A stretch of DNA of 7,370 bases. Origin: Planctomycetaceae bacterium. Its GTDB lineage: Bacteria > Planctomycetota > Planctomycetia > Pirellulales > Thermoguttaceae. Of the stretch, positions 1-5,167 are shown one piece after another (position 1 is the first letter of the stretch; every line of letters begins with the position of its first letter). Location: positions 1 through 7,370 of the forward strand of contig WRMR01000249.1 of NCBI GenBank assembly GCA_009776995.1. Direction: 5' to 3'. The position numbers were made by a program, and so were the translations under genes. The notes under the pieces are model-generated. The model was not told the DNA's origin and did no database searches. It saw only the letters and a program-made list of their open reading frames with translations.

Positions 1-46
1 AAGTTATACAGCACAACGCCATGGACTTTGCATTGATTTCTGCGAA

Positions 47-115
47 CTTTGTGCATCCCTTTGTGTTGAAATATTTAACACAAAGGCCACAAAGCTTTTC
101 ACAAAGGTCACAAAA
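47..115. repeat. CTTTGTG/CACAAAG inverted repeat with extra direct copy
   Basis: Positions 58-67 (CCTTTGTGTT) pair perfectly with 77-86 around a 9-base AT-rich loop. After an internal loop, 47-53 (CTTTGTG) pair with 88-94. The CACAAAG word then recurs twice more up to 115, as CACAAAGGTCACAAAAG. The result is a 17-bp interrupted hairpin followed by direct repeats of the same heptamer. Related words occur at 3278-3293 and 5849-5908, so this looks like one member of a dispersed intergenic repeat family. Its function is unknown to me. Confidence 0.75.
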
Positions 116-149
116 GTAATACCAATCCAATGGCGTTCGGCAGTATAAA

Positions 150-233
150 GTTTCAACGTTCAAAGTTTAGGTTTCAACGTTCAAAGTTTAGGTTTCAACG
201 TTCAAAGTTAAAGTTTCAACGTTTCAAGTTCGT
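150..233. repeat. 21-bp tandem repeat, four copies
   Basis: Four head-to-tail 21-bp units begin at 150, 171, 192 and 213. The unit starts GTTTCAACGTTCAAAG. Copies 1 and 2 are identical, copy 3 differs only at its end, and copy 4 is more degenerate. Each unit is centred on AACGTT and is an imperfect palindrome (TTTcAACGTTcAAA). There are no unique spacers, so it is not a CRISPR. It is probably a minisatellite; a multi-copy protein-binding site is possible but unproven. Confidence 0.9.
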
Positions 234-329
234 TTTTTTCTTCAAAATTCCAACGTTTGGACAAAATCGCGCGCACTGGCACGTTTTTTGCTCTGACCGC
301 TCTGTTACCGTCGCGGCTCTGATTTGAAA

Positions 330-357
330 CATTCTGCACTCTGCATTCTGCACTCTA
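330..357. repeat. 14-bp tandem repeat overlapping the epimerase stop codon
   Basis: Two copies of CATTCTGCACTCTG lie at 330-343 and 344-357; the second ends in A instead of G. That last difference (CTA on the plus strand) is the TAG stop of the minus-strand epimerase gene at 355-357. The ATTCTGCA word reappears in the inverted repeat at 3311-3380, so this belongs to the same dispersed family. Confidence 0.8.
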
Positions 358-1341
358 CACTTCCTTTTCCTTCCACCTGTCTTTCCTGTCTTCAATCACC
401 TGCAGAATGATGGCGTCGAGATTGTGTTCCGGTTGCCAGCCAATCAGGGTTTGTGCCCGGGCCATGTTCGGCACGCGACGCTGCATGTCGTCGAAGCCGG
501 GACCGTAGGCTTGTTCGTAAGGGACGTATTCAATCATTGATTGCGAGCCGCTCAGGGCGATGACCCGTTGCGCCAGTTCGGTCATACCAACCTCTTCATT
601 TGAACCGAGATTGACCACTTGCCCGACGGCCTCGCGGCAGTTGCTGAGGGCGATCAGTCCGCGAACGACGTCGAACACGGAGCAGAAACAACGCGTTTGT
701 TCGCCGTTGCCATACACTTGTAACGGGCGATTCTCAAGAGCGGCATCGACAAATCGCGGCAAGACCATGCCATACTGGCTTGCCTGGCGCGGCCCGACCG
801 TGTTGAACAATCGCACAATATAAACCGGCAACAACGTTTGGTAAAAATGTGCCAGCACGAGAAACTCGTCAAGCGATTTTGCACAGGCATAGGCCCAGCG
901 ACGTTTTGAGGTCGCGCCCATGACGATGTCGTCGTCTTCGGAAAAGGGAATGCGTTCCGACTTGCCATAGACTTCGCTCGTCGAGGATAACAGTACGGGC
1001 CGCCGGAATTTCGAGCAGGCACTCACGACGATGTCCGTACCGCGCACGATGCGTTGCACGGTTTCGACGGGTTTCTCAATGACCAGCTTGACGCCGACCG
1101 CACTGGCCAAGTGATAAACAAACCGGACTTTCGGCACCTCGTCGTGCATCAACCGCTCGTCATCGACCGACGCAATGATGGCGCGGAAATTCGGGTGCGA
1201 TTCGAGTGCGGCAATGTTTTCCCAACACCCGGTGGACAGGTCGTCAATGATCGTCACGTTGGCACCGAGCGCAAGCAGTTTCTCAGAAAGATGTGAGCCG
1301 ATAAACCCCGCACCGCCGGTAATCAAGTAATTGTTGTGCAT
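355..1341 (-). CDS. NAD-dependent epimerase/dehydratase (extended SDR), nucleotide-sugar type
   Basis: This 328-residue protein is a complete extended short-chain dehydrogenase, the family that interconverts NDP-sugars in the cytoplasm using tightly bound NAD(P). The Rossmann glycine motif GGAGFIGS is at residues 9-16, followed by acidic IIDD (31-34) that would favour NAD over NADP. The active site shows STSEVYG (120-126) and the catalytic YACAK (Tyr151, Lys155). RLFNTVGPRQ (177-186) and R217 fit the sugar-nucleotide half. The overall pattern resembles UDP-glucose 4-epimerase, UDP-glucuronate decarboxylase and dTDP-glucose dehydratase relatives; sequence alone does not let me choose, so no symbol is given. 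Length is normal for the family. The start is the ATG before the Rossmann strand; no clear Shine-Dalgarno precedes it. It is transcribed alone, divergently from the isomerase gene, from a promoter about 110 bases upstream. Such enzymes usually feed polysaccharide or glycoconjugate synthesis, but no glycosyltransferase is visible here. Confidence 0.9.
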   Translation of the reverse strand: MHNNYLITGGAGFIGSHLSEKLLALGANVTIIDDLSTGCWENIAALESHPNFRAIIASVDDERLMHDEVPKVRFVYHLASAVGVKLVIEKPVETVQRIVRGTDIVVSACSKFRRPVLLSSTSEVYGKSERIPFSEDDDIVMGATSKRRWAYACAKSLDEFLVLAHFYQTLLPVYIVRLFNTVGPRQASQYGMVLPRFVDAALENRPLQVYGNGEQTRCFCSVFDVVRGLIALSNCREAVGQVVNLGSNEEVGMTELAQRVIALSGSQSMIEYVPYEQAYGPGFDDMQRRVPNMARAQTLIGWQPEHNLDAIILQVIEDRKDRWKEKEV

Positions 1342-1727
1342 AAGCAGGGAAATAATATGTTAGTGTGTGAAAATCAATCTCGCAAAATCGACGTTGCATG
1401 AAAATTCAATGTGAGCTTTTCGCCTCAGTCATCAGCAAAGTTGACTACCCGACTGGAATTATAGTTTAACCTTTCTGTTGCCTCAATGCAACAACAATCG
1501 TAAAAAACAATGAAAACGTAATATGATATCAGTGTGAAAAATTCGCCATCTTTCCACTTTCCGTGAATCACCACTCGACAAAAGAAGATCGGGGGTTGGT
1601 TGCGGAACAAAGCTTTTGGGGGTAAACTGGTTTTGCGTTTCAAGAAATAGAGAACACATCTCTTTTGGGCGATGTGCTTCAGTTCTGCGAAATCATTCAC
1701 CATCTGAACAGAGTAAAGGCCATCACT
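1342..1727. other. Divergent intergenic region between epimerase and isomerase genes
   Basis: This 386-bp gap contains the minus-strand promoter described separately and a small hairpin (TGTTGC 1476-1481 with GCAACA 1488-1493) overlapping its -35 side. For the plus-strand isomerase the best promoter match is weak: TTGCGG at 1600-1605, then 17 bases, then TAAACT at 1623-1628. AAAGG at 1715-1719 lies 8 bases before the ATG at 1728 and could serve as a ribosome binding site. Open frames here are short or antisense to the isomerase and look unlike real proteins. Confidence 0.6.
1458..1486 (-). promoter_or_regulatory. Sigma70-like promoter for the epimerase gene
   Basis: Read on the minus strand, TTGAGG (1486-1481) is followed after exactly 17 bases by a perfect TATAAT (1463-1458). 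This predicts a start near 1451 and a leader of about 110 bases before the ATG at 1341. A 6-bp hairpin straddles the -35 side and could be an operator, which is inference only. Confidence 0.6.
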
Positions 1728-2327
1728 ATGGACAGAAGAGATTTTATCCACTCCGCTTTCGGTCTCGGCACGGTGTCGCTCGCCTTGGGGGCAAACCTGA
1801 CCGGGACTACTCAGGCGGAACCATTGACAACAACCCATCCCACCCCTCAACAGGAGGAACCAAAAATGAATACCGACAAACCCATCCTGATCGCCGCCGA
1901 TCCCTTTGCGAAAACCCTGAAAGACGCAATCGTTGCGCACCTGAACGAGAAGGGTTACAAAGTCGTTGATTTGGGTACGCCCGACGATCTTCCCTATTAC
2001 GAAGGTGCTGTTGCAGCCTGCCGTGCCATTCAGTCGGGCAAGGCCGAACGCGCCATCCTGCTTTGCGGCACTGGCATGGGGATGTCGGTCATCGCCAATC
2101 GTTTCAAAGGCATAGTTGCCTCGGTTGTGGAATCCGTGTTCGCCGCGAAAATGTGCCGCGCGATTAACAATGCCAATATCCTCTGTCTCGGATCGATGAT
2201 TTGGGGCGACTGGATGGCCAACGAAGCAGTTGATGCGTTCCTCAACACGCAATTCACCGAAGGACTCGAGCCGTTGGCCGATTACCTCCGTGACGCCGAA
2301 AAGAAAGTCAGTGCGATTCGCGATTGA
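1728..2327 (+). CDS. RpiB/LacA/LacB-family sugar-phosphate isomerase with Tat-type leader
   Basis: The long form has 199 residues. Residues 1-32 form a twin-arginine signal: DRRDFI at 2-7, a hydrophobic stretch of about 20 residues and a possible TQA/EP cleavage site. A Pro/Thr linker follows, then the isomerase domain from Met47. That domain alone is 153 residues, the usual RpiB size, and has its own ATG at 1866 behind AGGAGG. The family interconverts aldose and ketose phosphates. The catalytic-cysteine loop LLCGTGMGMS is intact (Cys67 of the short form), as are the ANILCLG and VDAFLNTQF regions. Two family histidines are changed: the N-terminal SDHAG/CDHVG motif reads ADPFA (short-form 11-15) and the RxHN motif reads RAIN (98-101). 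From memory of the family this pattern, with PYYE and F-T-E-G-L-E, matches a coherent divergent subfamily rather than decay, so ribose-5-phosphate should not be assumed as substrate. I start at 1728 because the Tat leader looks genuine; a cytoplasmic form from 1866 is equally possible. The gene appears to be monocistronic. Confidence 0.85.
   Translation: MDRRDFIHSAFGLGTVSLALGANLTGTTQAEPLTTTHPTPQQEEPKMNTDKPILIAADPFAKTLKDAIVAHLNEKGYKVVDLGTPDDLPYYEGAVAACRAIQSGKAERAILLCGTGMGMSVIANRFKGIVASVVESVFAAKMCRAINNANILCLGSMIWGDWMANEAVDAFLNTQFTEGLEPLADYLRDAEKKVSAIRD
1851..1868 (+). promoter_or_regulatory. Strong internal Shine-Dalgarno and alternative start of the isomerase
   Basis: CAGGAGG at 1851-1857 is followed after 8 bases by ATG at 1866-1868, exactly where the RpiB domain begins. 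It is by far the best ribosome binding site in the window; most other genes here have weak sites or none. It either marks the true start, leaving the upstream Tat-like frame untranslated or vestigial, or produces a second leaderless isoform from the same mRNA. Confidence 0.7.
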
Positions 2328-2388
2328 GTGTGCCACGGCGCATGGCCGCACAACCTGAAGCATTTCCCCGAAAATCTCAAAATCTCTC

Positions 2389-2417
2389 TTGGCACGCTGA
2401 GCTGTTTTTCGTATAGT
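2389..2417 (+). promoter_or_regulatory. Sigma70-like promoter for the HEAT lipoprotein gene
   Basis: TTGGCA (2389-2394), a 17-base spacer and TATAGT (2412-2417) give five of six matches in each hexamer. Transcription would begin near 2424, about 54 bases before the ATG at 2478. This separates the lipoprotein gene from the isomerase gene upstream. Confidence 0.6.
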
Positions 2418-2420
2418 TCA

Positions 2421-2446
2421 CCTGTCACTCTCATTTGATTGACAGG
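2421..2446. repeat. Inverted repeat at the predicted start of the lipoprotein transcript
   Basis: CCTGTCA (2421-2427) and TGACAGG (2440-2446) are perfect 7-bp inverted arms around 12 bases. They begin four bases after the -10 box, so they cover the predicted transcription start. This suits a repressor operator or a 5' leader hairpin. No T-run follows, so it is not a terminator. Confidence 0.5.
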
Positions 2447-2477
2447 CAAAATTCATTGGTCTTTCCGAAAAACAGTC

Positions 2478-3254
2478 ATGCCATTGACTTTACATAATAA
2501 CAAGAGCATTCTGTTCCCGATCTTGGTCGGATTGTTGGTGCTTGTCGTTTTCCTGACAACCGGATGCCAGTCGGATAAGGGCCAAAAAAACAAAAAATCA
2601 TTTTTTGCACCAAAATCCGACACAATTCCCGGCATCCTCAAGCCTTCGGAACGCGTCGCCATGATCCGCCTGAAAGGGGAAAATGGTCGAAAAAATGATG
2701 ATCCCGAATTGAAAAAAGAGCTGATGGAGCAACTCCTTGAGGAATACGTCAACTCGCCCGATCCCATTGTCAGACAAGAGGTGATTACGGCTACTGCCAA
2801 AATTTTCACGTCTTCTTATGATGCTGGACGCAGTGACATCCATCTGAGCAAAGGCTTTGATCTGGTCAAATGCGCGGCCATGCGTGACGAAGACCCCTTT
2901 GTGCGCCGCGAAGCCTGCCGTGTCATTGCGGGTTGGGAAAGGCCGGAATCAGCCGTTGCGTTGCGTCATGTTGTTCGCAATGATGACGACAAGGACGTGC
3001 AACTGCAAGCGGCACAAAGCCTTGCGATTTTTGATGACAAGGAAACCATTGAGACGCTGGGTGGTTTGCTTGATCATCGTCAATCGGCATTGCGTTACCA
3101 GGCGATGCAATCTCTGAAAGCCTGCACGAAGCAAGACTACGGCAACGACGTGCATCGCTGGAAACAATATCTGGCCGGCGAAATCCCCGACCCGGTCCAC
3201 ACGCCTTCTCTGGCCGAACGATTCCGCATCGGCCAACTGCCGATGATTTATTAG
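2478..3254 (+). CDS. HEAT-repeat lipoprotein
   Basis: This is a 258-residue predicted lipoprotein. A short basic N-terminus is followed by a hydrophobic stretch (residues 11-26) and the lipobox LTTGC, with the lipidated Cys at 30. The ATG at 2478 is chosen because it gives a normal signal-peptide length; an in-frame TTG at 2439 would add 13 residues and has no ribosome binding site. After a Lys-rich linker the mature part is helical with HEAT-like repeats, visible as DPIVRQEV, DPFVRREACRVIAGW, KDVQLQAAQSLAIF and SALRYQAMQSL. It ends in DYGNDVHRWKQYLAGE and a short SLAERFRIGQL tail, a pattern I associate with Planctomycetota lipoproteins. HEAT solenoids bind partner proteins, so this is probably an envelope scaffold; its partner and role are unknown. 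It has its own promoter. The second HEAT protein of the window (4178-4870) lies on the other strand across a long gap. Confidence 0.85.
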   Translation: MPLTLHNNKSILFPILVGLLVLVVFLTTGCQSDKGQKNKKSFFAPKSDTIPGILKPSERVAMIRLKGENGRKNDDPELKKELMEQLLEEYVNSPDPIVRQEVITATAKIFTSSYDAGRSDIHLSKGFDLVKCAAMRDEDPFVRREACRVIAGWERPESAVALRHVVRNDDDKDVQLQAAQSLAIFDDKETIETLGGLLDHRQSALRYQAMQSLKACTKQDYGNDVHRWKQYLAGEIPDPVHTPSLAERFRIGQLPMIY

Positions 3255-3310
3255 GACGACAGCGCAATCAAAATTCACAACGAAGTCACGAAGAATTAGT
3301 GCAGAACGCG

Positions 3311-3380
3311 GAATGAAGAATGCAGAATGATCTTGTGATCATCCGCGTTAAAGTGGATAAATATTCTGCATTCGTCATTC
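3311..3380. repeat. Nested inverted repeat of the ATTCTGCA family
   Basis: The 18-base arms at 3311-3328 (GAATGAAGAATGCAGAAT) and 3363-3380 are inverted copies with one mismatch. Next to the left arm sits a small perfect hairpin, ATGATC (3327-3332), TTGT loop, GATCAT (3337-3342). The ATTCTGCA core is shared with the tandem repeat at 330-357. Just upstream, 3278-3293 carries AACGAAGTCACGAAG, akin to the CACAAAG family. This is a MITE- or REP-like palindromic unit; no transposase is nearby. Confidence 0.75.
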
Positions 3381-3391
3381 TCCATTTCTTT

Positions 3392-3410
3392 CGCAATGAA
3401 ATCCATTGCG
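3392..3410. repeat. Small perfect hairpin
   Basis: CGCAATG (3392-3398) and CATTGCG (3404-3410) form a 7-bp stem around AAATC. No T-run follows on either strand, so a terminator is unlikely. It sits directly after the nested inverted repeat and may be part of the same repeat unit. Confidence 0.5.
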
Positions 3411-3486
3411 TTGGCGAATAACCGGTCACTTACGTCCCCGACTATTGCTCACAAAACAGGCTTTGGCAGTGTAGTCACGGCACAAA

Positions 3487-3515
3487 TGGACACAGAGACG
3501 GGTCTGATGTAAAAT
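3487..3515 (+). promoter_or_regulatory. Promoter-like pair with no recognised gene downstream
   Basis: TGGACA (3487-3492), a 17-base spacer and TAAAAT (3510-3515) match the sigma70 consensus at five of six positions each. Transcription would begin near 3522. No recognisable gene follows on the plus strand. A terminator-like hairpin occurs at 4103-4127, giving a possible transcript of about 600 nt. Confidence 0.4.
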
Positions 3516-3607
3516 ATCGACAATCACCACATTTGAGGATGAAAACGAATCGGTTATTCTCTTCACAACAACCGTCAATCTCAGGAAAGAACCTGCACTT
3601 TCCAAGT

Positions 3608-4047
3608 TTATCCTTCCAGGTTGATCAGTCTTTTCAGGCAAGTTTTAATTTTTGTCGGGATGGAGTTTGTGTTGCAAGCGGCGATCAATTCGTTGGCCAC
3701 AATTGCCCGGCGCAGGAAATTGCGGCGTCCGCGTGTGACGGGCGGCGGTTGGGGGCCCCAAGGCGAGTGACTGCGGTCAACCGATCTCCTTGTGTGTGCG
3801 ATCCCATGTTGCCAGTTCAATCATGCTATCAAGCACCATATTCATCACCGTCGCCGTTGCGTCACGTCGCAAGCCTGCGCCGCCTTGAGCCACTGTGGAC
3901 GGTTCGCCGTCGTGCGATGGCGGGCAACGCGCCGGGAACCAGCGAAAGGAAAAACGGCTACGTCTTTTGGGGGCACTTGCTTGCGGGTAATCCGGCGAAT
4001 TTTTCAAACAGAGATACGGCCTCTTGCTGCCCTTGGGGGATCGTCAT
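3608..4047 (-). pseudogene. Possible decayed minus-strand reading frame
   Basis: Three consecutive minus-strand fragments look more protein-like than the plus-strand frame, but each sits in a different frame or is broken by stops. The first starts at ATG 4047 (MTIPQGQQEAVSLFEKFAGL) and stops at 3958 after 29 codons. The next ends at 3777 with helical GGAGLRRDATATV and MIELATWDRTHKE. The last runs to a stop at 3608 with PVTRGRRNFLRRAIVANELI and KTCLKRLINLEG. They lie downstream of, and in the same direction as, the HEAT+TPR gene. I recognise no family, so this may be a frameshifted relic or chance. Confidence 0.2.
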
Positions 4048-4102
4048 GATCGACTCCACGAGTAAATTTTGTCATAACAACGAAACTTGGACACCAGGAG
4101 CC

Positions 4103-4127
4103 GGTCCTTCGGAAAGGCCAGTTTTTT
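4103..4127 (+). terminator. Terminator-like hairpin
   Basis: GG-T-CCTT (4103-4109) pairs with AAGG-CC (4114-4119) as 6 bp with one bulged T and a CGGA loop. Two bases later comes a run of six T (4122-4127). This fits a short rho-independent terminator on the plus strand. No recognised plus-strand gene ends just before it, so it may end an unannotated transcript starting near 3522 or be fortuitous. Confidence 0.35.
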
Positions 4128-4177
4128 ACCGATTATCGTTTGACTTGCTCTTGGAAAGTGCAGTTGGAAAATAGACT

Positions 4178-4870
4178 CTAATCTTCTTTAAGGCTCTGTA
4201 GCAGTTTCGAGAGATTCACCCGAACGGAGTTGAGGTTCGGGTTGATGTCGAGCGCGAGTTGGAAAAACTCGATCGTTTGGCCGATGTTTCCCAAAAAGAG
4301 ATGGGCATGTCCCACACCGATAGCGGCGGCGAAATGCCGACGATTGAGTTTCAATGTCCGAATGCCGTCTTCGATGGAGTATCGGTACTGCTTGAGTGCG
4401 AAATGCGCGATCGCCCGCTGGTTCCAGGCTTCTGCGAACTTCGGGGCGTGTTCGATCAGCTCCGTCGCCTTGGCTATGGCCTCTTCGTATTGTTTGGCCA
4501 AAATCAACCGCATAACGACACGTAGCGTTTGCCGATTGGCGTCACTGCCGGCCCGTGTCCACACGGAACGCATTCCATTTTCGGCTAACATGCGTACTGT
4601 AGCGTCACCATCCCGCAACAGACGCAAAAAGGCGGCGTCGCTTCCCTGGTCGCCAAGAAAACCCAATGCCAACGCCGCGCTTCGCCGAACCTCAACGCGG
4701 TTGGACCAAGTCAGACGTTCGAGCGTTCCCACGGTATAGTACCTGGAAACGTTGCTGATGAATGCCGCAGTGTCATTGTTATCAATGTACTTGACATAAA
4801 AAATAACAAGACGAGGTAATGGGGCCAAACCATCGTTCACTTCAAAAGCTCCCGGGGAAGGAAGGGACAT
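4178..4870 (-). CDS. HEAT-repeat plus TPR protein of unknown role
   Basis: This 230-residue protein has no signal peptide or membrane segment I can see, so it is probably cytoplasmic. Residues about 45-105 are HEAT-like (VEVRRSAALALGFLGDQGSD, then DATVRMLAENGMRSVW). Residues about 115-225 carry two to three tetratricopeptide repeats: QYEEAIAKATELIEHAPKFAEAWNQRA-type helices, then FALKQYRYSIEDGI with LKLNRRH, and LFLGNIGQTIEFFQLALDINPN. Both folds are protein-interaction solenoids, so an adaptor or assembly role is the most that can be said. The start is the ATG at 4870: an in-frame TAG lies seven codons upstream and no other start intervenes. No Shine-Dalgarno is visible. It is transcribed divergently from the TetR gene, behind a leader with a 22-bp direct repeat, and converges on the gene-free stretch. 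Confidence 0.8.
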   Translation of the reverse strand: MSLPSPGAFEVNDGLAPLPRLVIFYVKYIDNNDTAAFISNVSRYYTVGTLERLTWSNRVEVRRSAALALGFLGDQGSDAAFLRLLRDGDATVRMLAENGMRSVWTRAGSDANRQTLRVVMRLILAKQYEEAIAKATELIEHAPKFAEAWNQRAIAHFALKQYRYSIEDGIRTLKLNRRHFAAAIGVGHAHLFLGNIGQTIEFFQLALDINPNLNSVRVNLSKLLQSLKED

Positions 4871-4901
4871 CGGCGCAAATGATCGCTATACAAGGTACAA
4901 A

Positions 4902-4963
4902 ATGCCGATTCGTCTGTGTTTTATCAGGATCGACAGGAACTATGCCGATTCTCTAAGTTTTAT
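4902..4963. repeat. Direct repeat with 40-bp period upstream of the HEAT+TPR gene
   Basis: ATGCCGATTC followed by a T-rich end (GTTTTAT / AGTTTTAT) occurs at 4902-4924 and again at 4942-4963. The copies share about 20 of 23 positions and start 40 bp apart, close to four helical turns. On the minus strand they lie just downstream of a perfect TATAAT (4967-4962), in the presumed leader of the HEAT+TPR gene. Paired binding sites for a regulator are plausible; a simple local duplication is the alternative. Confidence 0.65.
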
Positions 4964-5117
4964 TATAACCACATACGTTGAAAAAGAACGAATATTCTTG
5001 AGATATTTTTGAAGAAAGCAGGTTTTGCGGCCAACTTGAATCGTGCCATTTACTCTAATTGACCGATTTCACCCAGTTTTCGTATTTGAAAATTAATATG
5101 AATGGCAGTGCAACAAA

Positions 5118-5152
5118 AAATTCATTAAAAACGCCGCTTTTTGAATGAAATT
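5118..5152. repeat. AT-rich inverted repeat upstream of the TetR promoter
   Basis: TTCATTAAAAA (5121-5131) pairs with TTTTTgAATGAA (5138-5149) as 11 bp with one bulged G, around a 6-base GC-rich loop. The arms extend outward to 5118 and 5152 with one mismatch. It ends 15 bases before the -35 box of the TetR gene. It could be an operator dyad or a weak bidirectional terminator. Confidence 0.55.
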
Positions 5153-5167
5153 CCAATGATAACAGTC

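Larger units (their letters stand above)
1..354. other. Gene-free, repeat-filled left edge
   Basis: No supported gene lies here. The stretch holds three repeat types listed separately: a CTTTGTG/CACAAAG hairpin near the left end, a 21-bp tandem array, and a 14-bp tandem repeat at the end of the minus-strand epimerase gene. A short plus-strand reading frame across the tandem array exists only because the 21-bp unit is divisible by three. The segment lies downstream of the epimerase; I see no clear hairpin-plus-T-run terminator for that gene. Confidence 0.7.
3593..4163. repeat. 14-bp perfect inverted repeats bracketing 571 bp
   Basis: CTGCACTTTCCAAG at 3593-3606 reappears as its exact reverse complement at 4150-4163. 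The arms enclose most of the gene-free stretch. This could be the outline of a small non-autonomous or decayed mobile element. Against that, I see no matching target-site duplication just outside the arms, no transposase motif inside, and a 14-bp match by chance in a window this size is not very rare (roughly one in ten by simple counting). Confidence 0.35.
3255..4177. other. Long gap without a recognisable gene
   Basis: This 923-bp stretch lies between two convergent genes. It contains CACGAAG-type repeat words (3278-3293), a nested inverted repeat (3311-3380), a small hairpin (3392-3410), a promoter-like pair (3487-3515), 14-bp inverted repeats (3593-3606 and 4150-4163) and a terminator-like hairpin (4103-4127). 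A plus-strand open frame from ATG 3539 to the stop at 4174 (211 codons) is rich in Cys, Ser, Arg and Pro, shows no motif or codon bias I trust, and runs through the terminator-like hairpin; I do not call it a gene. Minus-strand scraps are listed as a possible pseudogene. Confidence 0.6.

Noticed and set aside
150..233. CRISPR array
   Set aside because: The units are directly adjacent with no unique spacers, and no cas gene is present.
130..327. Short plus-strand frame with repeated KFRFQRS peptide
   Set aside because: It is the translation of the 21-bp tandem repeat; the unit length divisible by three explains the open frame.
2329..2353. Possible terminator after the isomerase gene
   Set aside because: TGTG/CACA pairing with a short inner stem is weak and no T-run follows.
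1425..2363. Long minus-strand open frame (312 codons) opposite the isomerase gene
   Set aside because: It is antisense to a conserved RpiB domain, is rich in Gly, His, Asn and Arg, and shows no motif; it is a shadow of the plus-strand codon pattern.
2439..2477. TTG start adding 13 residues to the HEAT lipoprotein
   Set aside because: It would lengthen the signal peptide's n-region unnaturally and lies within the dyad at the transcript start; ATG 2478 gives a standard lipoprotein signal.
3539..4174. Plus-strand frame of 211 codons in the long gap
   Set aside because: Odd composition with many Cys, Ser, Arg and Pro, no recognisable domain, and it runs through a terminator-like hairpin and both inverted-repeat arms. 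Kept only as a possibility in the gap entry.
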